From the NCBI RefSeq assembly GCF_016907975.1, contig NZ_JAFBCY010000001.1, positions 1,116,001 to 1,180,000 of the forward strand: DNA of 64,000 bases, given 5' to 3'. The notes under the pieces were generated by a model that saw nothing but the letters and a program-made list of their open reading frames with translations, was not told where the DNA came from and did no database searches. Numbering within the stretch: position 1 is the first letter of the stretch; each line of letters begins with the position of its first letter. Made by a program: the position numbers and the translations under genes. Origin of the DNA: Methylopila capsulata. GTDB lineage: Bacteria > Pseudomonadota > Alphaproteobacteria > Rhizobiales > Methylopilaceae. Below, piece by piece: positions 36,296 to 43,329 of the stretch.

Positions 36296-37285
36296 ATGAC
36301 GCGCATCACGATCGCCGCCGCCTTGTCGCTCGCCGTCCTCGCGGGGACGGCCCACGCCGCGGACAACAAGATCCGCGTGCTGGCCCCGACCTGGACCGGC
36401 TACGCGCCGGTCTTCGTCGCCATCGACAAGGGCTACTTCAAGGAGCTCGGAATCGAGGTCGAGATGCGGTTCGAGGACGACCGCTCGAACGTGCTCGCCG
36501 CCATGACGCGCGGCGACGTCGAGGTCGACATGCGCACCGTCGGCGAGCACCAGGGCCGCCCGCGCGACGCCTCCACGCCGGGCGTCATCATCGGCACCAT
36601 CGACATGTCCGTCGGCGGCGACGGCGTGATCGCCGACGGCAAGATCGGCTCGGTCAAGGAGCTGAAGGGCAAGACCGTCGCGATCGAGCCCAACATCCCG
36701 GCCCGCCTGCTGCTGCAGCTCGCGCTGAAGAAGGAGGGCATGACCCTCGACGACCTGAAGATCAAGGAGATCATGACGCAGGACACCGTCGCTGTGTTCG
36801 CGGACAGCTCCATCGACGCGATCGGCACCTACGAGCCGGTGATGTCGCAGGCGATCTCCTCGCAGACCCAGCGCAACGGCAAGCTGCTGATCTCGTCCAA
36901 AGACAGCGAGATCGTCGTCGACATCATCGACGTGCGGCAGGACGACCTGAAGAAGAACCCGGTCAAGTACCAGCACTTCCTGACGGGCATCTTCAAGGCG
37001 ATCGACCTCTACAAGAGCGACCCGGCGGAGTTCATCAAGCTGGCGGCGCCGCACTACAACCTCAGCGACAAGGAGGTGAAGGAGATCTTCGACACCAGCC
37101 TCGAGTTCACCGACAAGGCGGCGACCGCAGCGATGCTCGGGACGCCCGAGAAGCCGGGCAAGCTCTACGAGATCTTCGACACGGTCATGCAGCTTAACCT
37201 CGACTACAAGTCGGCGGACGTGAAGCTCGACGCCAAGCAGCAGATCGACCCGTCGGTCATGGCCGCGATCTCCGGCGCGAAGTGA
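36296..37285 (+). CDS. ABC importer substrate-binding protein
   Basis: The 329-residue protein has a signal peptide (MTRITIAAALSLAVLAGTAHA) and the fold of NMT1/TauA-type binding proteins: NKIRVLAPTWTGYAPVFVAIDKGYFKELGIEVEMRFEDDRSNVLAAMTRGDVEVD. It has SQAISSQTQRNGKLL near the middle. The ligand is not known; the catabolic genes that follow point to a guanidino or cyclic ureide-like compound. The stop overlaps the permease start by four bases. Confidence 0.9.
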   Translation: MTRITIAAALSLAVLAGTAHAADNKIRVLAPTWTGYAPVFVAIDKGYFKELGIEVEMRFEDDRSNVLAAMTRGDVEVDMRTVGEHQGRPRDASTPGVIIGTIDMSVGGDGVIADGKIGSVKELKGKTVAIEPNIPARLLLQLALKKEGMTLDDLKIKEIMTQDTVAVFADSSIDAIGTYEPVMSQAISSQTQRNGKLLISSKDSEIVVDIIDVRQDDLKKNPVKYQHFLTGIFKAIDLYKSDPAEFIKLAAPHYNLSDKEVKEIFDTSLEFTDKAATAAMLGTPEKPGKLYEIFDTVMQLNLDYKSADVKLDAKQQIDPSVMAAISGAK

Positions 37286-38142
37286 GCGCGGTGGCGGAGA
37301 CGATCTCCCGGCCCGAGGCCGCCGCGTCCCCCGCGGCGGTCGCGCGCCCCCGGAAGCGCGCCTCCCGCGGGCTTCTGCGGCTCAGGACGCCGCTTCCGCG
37401 CGGGTGGGGCCCGGCGATCGCGGTCGGCGCCAGCGTCGCGATTGTGCTCGTCTGGGAGTTCGTCGCCCGCCTCGGGCTCACCACGCCGCTGTTCTTCCCC
37501 TCCCCAACCGCGATCCTCTCGGCCATGGGCCGGATGTTCTCGGACCAGCACCTGCTCTGGCACGCCTGGGTCTCCACGCTCCGGGTCTGGGGCGCCTTCC
37601 TGCTGGCGGCGATGCTCGCCATCCCGATCGGCGTCGCGATGAGCGGCTACCGGGTGATCGGCGCGGCGCTGGAGCCCGCGATCGACTTCATCCGCTACCT
37701 GCCGGTCCCGGCGCTGGTGCCGCTCGCGATCATCTGGTTCGGCGTCGGCGAGGAGACCAAGATCTTCCTGCTGTGGCTCGGCACCTTCTTCCAGCTGGTG
37801 CTGCTGGTGGCCGACGACATGCGCCGCGTGCCGCAGGAGTACGTCGAGATCGCCTACACCGTCGGCGCGAACCAGGGCCAGGTGCTGAAGGACGTCGCCT
37901 TCCGCGCCATGCTGCCGGGGCTCGTCGACAACCTGCGCATCACCCTCGGCTGGTGCTGGACCTACCTGATCATCGCCGAGATCGTGGCCGCGGACTCAGG
38001 GCTCGGCTTCGTGATCTGGGCGGCGCGCCGCTACATGAAGACCCCCGAAGTGATGGCCGGCGTCGTGCTCATCGGCGTCATCGGCCTCGCGACCGACCAG
38101 CTGCTGCGGCTCATCCACCGCCGCGCCTTCCGGTACCTGTGA
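37282..38142 (+). CDS. ABC importer permease
   Basis: The GTG start at 37282 overlaps the binding-protein stop. The 286-residue protein has an N-terminal Pro/Arg/Ala-rich tail, then membrane segments (WGPAIAVGASVAIVLVWEFVARL; VWGAFLLAAMLAIPIGVAMSGY; LVPLAIIWFGVGEETKIFLLWLGTFFQLVLLV; and VMAGVVLIGVIGLATDQLL). The coupling loop is VEIAYTVGANQGQVLKDVAFRAMLPG. It is the nitrate/taurine type and would pair with the next gene's ATPase. Confidence 0.9.
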   Translation: MSAVAETISRPEAAASPAAVARPRKRASRGLLRLRTPLPRGWGPAIAVGASVAIVLVWEFVARLGLTTPLFFPSPTAILSAMGRMFSDQHLLWHAWVSTLRVWGAFLLAAMLAIPIGVAMSGYRVIGAALEPAIDFIRYLPVPALVPLAIIWFGVGEETKIFLLWLGTFFQLVLLVADDMRRVPQEYVEIAYTVGANQGQVLKDVAFRAMLPGLVDNLRITLGWCWTYLIIAEIVAADSGLGFVIWAARRYMKTPEVMAGVVLIGVIGLATDQLLRLIHRRAFRYL

Positions 38143-38152
38143 GGACGCGGCC

Positions 38153-38923
38153 GTGACGCATCTCCAGTTCGACCACGTCACCAAGAGCTTCGGCGCCGTG
38201 CCGGTGGTCGAGACGCCGTTCAACCTCGCGATCGACCGGCACGAGTTCGTGGTGTTCCTCGGCCCCTCGGGCTGCGGCAAGACCACGCTGATGCGGATGA
38301 TCGGCGGGCTCGACCAGCCGACCTCCGGCGAGATCCGGCTGGAGGGAGAGCCGGTCGGCGCGCCGGACCGGCGGCGGGGCATGGTGTTCCAGTCCTACTC
38401 GTCGTTCCCCTGGCTCACCGTCACCCAGAACGTCGCGTTCGGGCTGAAGTACCGCAACGACCTGTCCGAGGACGAGAAGGCGGTGCGGGCCGAGCGCTAC
38501 CTCGACCTCGTCGGCCTCTACGAGTTCTCCGACCACTTCCCGAGCCAGGTCTCGGGCGGCATGCGCCAGCGCATCGCGATCGCCCGCACGCTCGCGGCCG
38601 GCGCTGACGTGCTGCTGATGGACGAACCCTTCGGCGCGCTCGACGCGCTCCGGCGCGAGCAGCTGCAGACCGAGCTGCGGCGCATCCAGCGGCGCGACGC
38701 CAAGACCATCGTGTTCGTCACCCACGACGTCGAGGAGGCGCTGTTCCTCGCCGACCGCGTGGTGGTGTTCTCGAAGCGCCCGACCCGGATCGTCGCCGAG
38801 ATCGACGTCCGCAGCCGGCTCGGCGAGGAGCGATCGCTGGAGATCCGCGACGGCGAGGACTTCTTCGCGCTCCGGCGCGAGACCATCGGCATGGTGCGCG
38901 CGGCGGCAGGGGGCGAGCTGTGA
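38153..38923 (+). CDS. ABC importer ATPase
   Basis: Translation starts at GTG 38153, ten bases after the permease stop. Walker A is GPSGCGKTTLMR, Q-loop VFQSYSSFPWLTV, signature VSGGMRQR, Walker B VLLMDEPFGALD and the switch His lies in FVTHDVEEAL. SSFPWLTV is typical of the Ssu/Tau branch. The 256-residue length is normal. Its stop overlaps the start of the first SDR gene. Confidence 0.92.
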   Translation: MTHLQFDHVTKSFGAVPVVETPFNLAIDRHEFVVFLGPSGCGKTTLMRMIGGLDQPTSGEIRLEGEPVGAPDRRRGMVFQSYSSFPWLTVTQNVAFGLKYRNDLSEDEKAVRAERYLDLVGLYEFSDHFPSQVSGGMRQRIAIARTLAAGADVLLMDEPFGALDALRREQLQTELRRIQRRDAKTIVFVTHDVEEALFLADRVVVFSKRPTRIVAEIDVRSRLGEERSLEIRDGEDFFALRRETIGMVRAAAGGEL

Positions 38924-39678
38924 ACCTCGAAGGACTCGCCGGGCGCACCGTCGTCGTCACCGGGTCGAGCCGCGGCATCGGGCTCGGGATCGCCCGCGCC
39001 TTCTCCGCAGCCGGCGCCGAACTGATCATGCTCGCCGACGACCCGGTGATCCATGCGGAGGCCGAGCGCCTCGGCGCCCGCGGCCATGAGGTCGACGTCA
39101 CCCGATCGGCTGAGGTCGAGGCCTTCGCCGCCGCGCTGCCGAAGCTCGACGTGCTGGTGAACAACGCGGGCTACGAGCGCCTGACGCCGCTCGACGACGC
39201 CAGCGCCGAGAACGAGGCGACCTTCCGCCGGATCCTCGAGATCAACGTCACGGGCATGTTCCTGATGACGCGGGCGCTGCTGCCGAAGCTCTCGTCCGGA
39301 GGCCGCGTCATCAACACCGCCTCGGTCTGGTCGCGCACCGCGGAAGCGGCGTTCGGCGGCTACGTCGCTTCGAAGCACGCGGTCATCGGCCTCACCAAGA
39401 CTTGGGCGAAGGAGCTCGGACCACGCGGGATCACCGTCAACGCGGTGTGCCCCGGCTGGGTGCGGACCGAGGCCTCGCTGCGCTCGCTCAAGCGGATGTC
39501 CGAGCGCTCGGGAACCGCGGAGGAGACCCTGCTCGACGGCGTCGTGGCCGCGCAGGCGTTGCCCGGCTTCATGGAGCCGGAGGACGTCGCCGGCCCCTAC
39601 CTGTTCCTCGCCTCCGACCTCGCGGCGAGCGTGACCGGGCAGAGCCTCGGCGTCGACCGGGGAGAAGCGCCGTGGTGA
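38920..39678 (+). CDS. Short-chain dehydrogenase, first of a pair
   Basis: The GTG at 38920 overlaps the ATPase stop. The 252-residue SDR has the cofactor motif TGSSRGIGLGIARAF near residue 14, NNAG near 82, Ser in NTASVWS, and YVASK as the YxxxK catalytic pair near 148. It is a classical FabG-like SDR of unknown substrate. It is directly followed by a second SDR; the two may act one after another or as a hetero-oligomer on the imported compound or its hydroxy product. Confidence 0.9.
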   Translation: MNLEGLAGRTVVVTGSSRGIGLGIARAFSAAGAELIMLADDPVIHAEAERLGARGHEVDVTRSAEVEAFAAALPKLDVLVNNAGYERLTPLDDASAENEATFRRILEINVTGMFLMTRALLPKLSSGGRVINTASVWSRTAEAAFGGYVASKHAVIGLTKTWAKELGPRGITVNAVCPGWVRTEASLRSLKRMSERSGTAEETLLDGVVAAQALPGFMEPEDVAGPYLFLASDLAASVTGQSLGVDRGEAPW

Positions 39679-40382
39679 GCGCGCACGCAGGCCTCAAAGT
39701 GGTGGTGACCGGCGCCTCGAGCGGCATCGGCCGCGCCGGCGCCCTGCGGCTGGCGGAGGCCGGGGCCAAAGTCGCCGGGATCGACCTGTCGCCCGCCGAT
39801 GCGCCGTTCCTCACGATCACCGCCGACGTCTCGGACGAGGCCGACATGATCGCCGCCATGGCCGAGGCGGCGGAGTCGCTCGGCGGGATCGACGCCGTGG
39901 TGAGCTGCGCCGGCGTCTACCGCGGCTCCAGCCTCGCCGCGTTCGACTTCGCGGCCTTCGACCGGATGGTCGCCGTGAACCTCAAGGGCATGATTCTCGC
40001 CGCGCGGGAGGCGCTGAAGCATTTCGGGCCCGAGGGCGGCAAGATCGTCAATGTGGCCTCCGAGCTCGGCTATCTCGGCCGCGCCGGCGCCTCCGGCTAC
40101 TGCGCGACCAAGGGCGCGGTGCTGGCGCTGACGCGCTCCTGGGCGCGCGAGCTCGGACCCCGCGTGCTGGTCAACGCCGTCGCGCCCGGCCCGGTCGACA
40201 CCCCGCTGCTCGACGCCGGCGCGATGTCACCGGCGGAGCTCGCGGTCGAGACCCGCAACCCGCTCAACCGCATCGGCCAGCCGCACGAGCTGACCGAGGC
40301 GATCCTGTTCCTCACCAGCCGCCACACGACGTTCATGACGGGCCAATGCGTCAGCGTCGACGGCGGCGCCGCGATGCACTGA
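39672..40382 (+). CDS. Short-chain dehydrogenase, second of a pair
   Basis: The GTG at 39672 is preceded by GGAG with a normal gap and overlaps the first SDR by seven bases. The 236-residue protein has TGASSGIGRAGALRL, a VVSCAGVYRG segment in place of NNAG, VASELGYLG and YCATKGAVL with the Tyr and Lys of the active site. It ends MTGQCVSVDGGAAM, typical of FabG-like SDRs. It differs clearly from its neighbour, so this is not a recent duplication. Confidence 0.9.
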   Translation: MVSAHAGLKVVVTGASSGIGRAGALRLAEAGAKVAGIDLSPADAPFLTITADVSDEADMIAAMAEAAESLGGIDAVVSCAGVYRGSSLAAFDFAAFDRMVAVNLKGMILAAREALKHFGPEGGKIVNVASELGYLGRAGASGYCATKGAVLALTRSWARELGPRVLVNAVAPGPVDTPLLDAGAMSPAELAVETRNPLNRIGQPHELTEAILFLTSRHTTFMTGQCVSVDGGAAMH

Positions 40383-40395
40383 AGGGCCGCCCCGC

Positions 40396-41169
40396 ATGGT
40401 CGACAGCGTTTTCATGTCCGAGCTGAGCTGGCCGGAGTTCGAGGCCAAGATCGCGGCCGGCGCGCCCGTGTTCCTGCCCCTGGGGGCGACCGAGCAGCAC
40501 GGGCCGCACCTGCCGCTCGGCGTCGACGTGGCGCTGCCGACCGGCGTGTGCGAGCGGGTCGCGCGCGCGGTCGGCGGGCTCGTCGCCCCGACGATCCCCT
40601 ACGGCTACAAGTCGATGCCGCGCTCGGGCGGCGGCGAGCTGTTTCCCGGAACGGTCAGCCTCGACGCCAACACCTTCTCCCTTGTGGTGCGCGACGTGAT
40701 CCGCGGCCTCGGCCATCACGGCGTCCGCCGCATCGTGCTGGTGGTCGGACACTTCGAGAACGCCTGGCCCTCGGTCGAGGGCCTCGACCTCGGCCTGCGC
40801 GAGCTTCGCCGCGACGGGATCGCCGACATGCAGGCGATGCGCTTCGAGTACTGGGATTTCGTGCGGCGCGAGACGCTCGACCGGCTGTTCCCGGACGGCT
40901 TCCCCGGCACCGAGCTGGAGCACGCCAGCCTGCTCGAGACCTCGCTGATGATGCTGCTGCGCCCGGAGCTGGTCGAGATCGACAAGGCGCCGACCGACGG
41001 CCCGGCGAACTTCCCGACCTACGACCGTTTTCCCGTGCCGGAGGGCTTCGTCCCGGCATCTGGCGTGCTTGCGGTCGCGCAGGGGTCCACGGCCGAGAAG
41101 GGCCAGTGGCTGATGGACGACCACGTCGCCCTGATCTCCGCCGCCGTCCGCAAGGAATTCGGCCTCTGA
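40396..41169 (+). CDS. Creatininase-family amidohydrolase
   Basis: The 257-residue protein aligns along its length with Pseudomonas putida creatininase, as I recall that sequence. Metal ligands are E33, H35 and D44 in GATEQHGPHLPLGVD, H119 and E121 in VGHFENAW, and the GGG-x-x-FPGT block at 78-85 is kept. W153 in YWDF matches the active-site Trp154. The second active-site Trp (174 of P. putida) is replaced by Thr (T172 in PGTELEHASLLETS), so the substrate may not be creatinine itself. Creatininase opens creatinine to creatine. It sits 14 bases from the SDR and 16 from a ureohydrolase. Confidence 0.85.
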   Translation: MVDSVFMSELSWPEFEAKIAAGAPVFLPLGATEQHGPHLPLGVDVALPTGVCERVARAVGGLVAPTIPYGYKSMPRSGGGELFPGTVSLDANTFSLVVRDVIRGLGHHGVRRIVLVVGHFENAWPSVEGLDLGLRELRRDGIADMQAMRFEYWDFVRRETLDRLFPDGFPGTELEHASLLETSLMMLLRPELVEIDKAPTDGPANFPTYDRFPVPEGFVPASGVLAVAQGSTAEKGQWLMDDHVALISAAVRKEFGL

Positions 41170-41185
41170 GCCGGGAGCGAGGCCG

Positions 41186-42154
41186 ATGACGGACCCGACG
41201 CCCGCGGCTCCCTGGCCGCAGCCGCTCGACACCAGCGTGACGCCGCGCTTCGCCGGCCTGCCGACCTTCATGCGCCTGCCGGTGATGGACCCCGCCGACG
41301 TCGACGTCGCGCTGATCGGCGTGCCGTTCGACGGCGGCGTGACCAACCGGGCGGGCACGCGCCACGGCCCGCGCGAGCTGCGCAACCAGTCGAGCCTGGT
41401 GCGGCGGCACCACCACGTCACGGGCCGCTCGCCCTACGACCTCGTCCGCGTCGCGGACTGCGGCGACTGCCCGACCCATCCTCTCGACCTGATGGAGAGC
41501 CTGCGCCTGATCGAGGCGCACTACGCCGGCGTGGCCAAGACCGGGGCGATCCCGATCACCGGCGGCGGCGACCACCTCGTCACGCTGCCGATCCTGCGCG
41601 GGCTGTCGAAGGGCGCGGCGGTGGGGCTGATCCAGTTCGACGCCCACTCCGACACCTACGACAGCTTCTTCGGCCAGAAGTACAACCACGGCACGCCGTT
41701 CCGCCGGGCGATCGAGGAAGGCCTCGTCGACCCCCGGCGCATGGTGCAGATCGGCCTGCGCGGCTCGGTCGCCGATCCCGCGAGCTTCGACTTCGCGAGG
41801 GCCGCGGGCGTCCGAATGATATTCATCGAGGAGTTTGTCGCGCGCGGCGTCGACGACGTGATGGACGAGGCCCGCGCCATCCTCGGCGACGGGCCGACCT
41901 ACGTCAGCTTCGACATCGACGCCATCGACCCCTCGCAGGCGCCCGGGACCGGCACGCCGGAGATCGGGGGGCTCTCGACCCGCGAGGCGCAGGCCCTGGT
42001 GCGGCGGCTCGCCGGGCTCGACGTGGTCGGCGCGGACCTCGTCGAGGTGGCGCCGCCGTTCGACCCCTCCGGCCTCACCGCCATGACCGGCGCGACTGTC
42101 ATGTTCGAGCTGCTCTGCGTGGTGGCGGACAGCCTCGCGGCGCGCGGGGGCTGA
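41186..42154 (+). CDS. Ureohydrolase (agmatinase/arginase family), first
   Basis: The 322-residue protein keeps the di-metal site: H130 in TGGGDHLVTLP, D152, H154 and D156 in FDAHSDTYD, D243 and D245 in SFDIDAIDPSQAPGTGTPE. The Glu that contacts the guanidinium in arginase corresponds to E267 in GGLSTRE. VTNRAGTRHGPRELR near 53-67 is typical of agmatinase-like proteins. It hydrolyses a guanidino compound to urea and an amine; agmatine, guanidinobutyrate, guanidine or creatine are options. Directly behind a creatininase-like gene, creatine is an attractive substrate but this is inference. Confidence 0.85.
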   Translation: MTDPTPAAPWPQPLDTSVTPRFAGLPTFMRLPVMDPADVDVALIGVPFDGGVTNRAGTRHGPRELRNQSSLVRRHHHVTGRSPYDLVRVADCGDCPTHPLDLMESLRLIEAHYAGVAKTGAIPITGGGDHLVTLPILRGLSKGAAVGLIQFDAHSDTYDSFFGQKYNHGTPFRRAIEEGLVDPRRMVQIGLRGSVADPASFDFARAAGVRMIFIEEFVARGVDDVMDEARAILGDGPTYVSFDIDAIDPSQAPGTGTPEIGGLSTREAQALVRRLAGLDVVGADLVEVAPPFDPSGLTAMTGATVMFELLCVVADSLAARGG

Positions 42155-42196
42155 GAGGACGCGTTGGGCAGTGTTGACGCTGCGAATCCCGCCGTC

Positions 42197-42256
42197 GTTC
42201 CGGGTATGTCCCGGAACGGATCACCCCGCCGGCTCAGAACCATCGCGAACGGCGGG
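42197..42256. repeat. Two hairpins between the ureohydrolase genes
   Basis: GTTCCGGG (42197-42204) pairs with CCCGGAAC (42210-42217), and CCCGCCG (42225-42231) with CGGCGGG (42250-42256). They lie in the 189-base gap between the two ureohydrolase genes and may weaken read-through or stabilise the upstream mRNA. The sequence resembles other TCCCGG-rich repeats in the window. Confidence 0.6.
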
Positions 42257-42343
42257 ATGATGGGCCCCGGCGCTCCGGCCGGGCGACGACGAGCTTGAAA
42301 AGGGCGGGTAACGCCTGAACTCGAACGACAAGGACACTCCGCC

Positions 42344-43297
42344 ATGGCACATGGCTACGACGCCGGACGGCTCGACCTGCCCTTCGTGGGCGTCGCGACC
42401 TTCGGAAAATACCCGCTCTGCCTCGACTGGGACCGGCTGGACGCGGACGTCGCCATCCTCGGCGCGCCGTTCGACCTCGGCACGCAGTGGCGCTCGGGGG
42501 CGCGGTCGGGCCCGCGGGCGATCCGCGAGGCCTCGACCCTGTTCGCCTTCGGCCACGCCGGCGCCTACGACCACGAGGACGACGTCGTCTACCTGCCGGC
42601 GGGCCAGGCGCGCATCGTCGACGTCGGCGACGCCGACATGATCCACACCGACACGCTGCAGAGCCACGCCAACATCGAGGCGGCGGTGCGCAAAATCCTT
42701 AAACGCGGCGCGCTGCCGGTGACGCTCGGCGGCGACCACTCCGTCAACATCCCCTGCATCGCGGCGTTCTCGGACGAGGAGCCGATCCACCTCATCCAGT
42801 TCGACGCCCATCTCGACTTCGTCGACGAGCGCCACGGCGTCCGCTACGGCCACGGCAACCCGATGCGGCGCGCGGCGGAGCGGGCTTACGTCACCGGCCT
42901 CACGCAGCTCGGCATCCGCAACGTCTCCTCTACCGCCCGCGAGGGCTACGAGGACGCGCGGGCGATGGGCTCCGACATCCTCTCGGTCCGCCAGATCCGC
43001 AAGCTCGGCGTGGACGCTGTGCTGGAGCGCATCCCGGCAGGCAAGCGCTACTACCTGACGATCGACATCGACGGCTTCGACCCCTCCATCGCGCCCGGCA
43101 CCGGCACGCCGAGCCACGGCGGCTTCACCTATTACGAGGTGCTGGAGCTGCTCGACGGGATCACCAGGCGCGGAACGGTGGTCGGCGTCGACCTCGTCGA
43201 GGTCGCGCGCGAGTACGACCCCGCGGGCGTCACCTCGATCCTCGCGGCGCAGGTGCTGCTGAACCTGATTGGCCGCGTCCTGCACAACCGGGCATAA
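42344..43297 (+). CDS. Ureohydrolase (agmatinase/arginase family), second
   Basis: The 317-residue protein also keeps the full metal set: H132 in LGGDHSVNIP, D154, H156 and D158 in FDAHLDFVD, D241 and D243 in TIDIDGFDPSIAPGTGTP. Where agmatinases read TPExGG it reads TPSHGGF, with E265 in FTYYE as guanidinium contact. The two ureohydrolases differ widely from each other. Both look active. They may act on different intermediates or form one mixed complex, as metformin hydrolase does with its two ureohydrolase subunits. The gene lies after a repeat-bearing gap and may have its own promoter. Confidence 0.85.
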   Translation: MAHGYDAGRLDLPFVGVATFGKYPLCLDWDRLDADVAILGAPFDLGTQWRSGARSGPRAIREASTLFAFGHAGAYDHEDDVVYLPAGQARIVDVGDADMIHTDTLQSHANIEAAVRKILKRGALPVTLGGDHSVNIPCIAAFSDEEPIHLIQFDAHLDFVDERHGVRYGHGNPMRRAAERAYVTGLTQLGIRNVSSTAREGYEDARAMGSDILSVRQIRKLGVDAVLERIPAGKRYYLTIDIDGFDPSIAPGTGTPSHGGFTYYEVLELLDGITRRGTVVGVDLVEVAREYDPAGVTSILAAQVLLNLIGRVLHNRA

Positions 43298-43329
43298 CGG
43301 CCCAGTCCTTCACGGACGATTGCGCCCCC

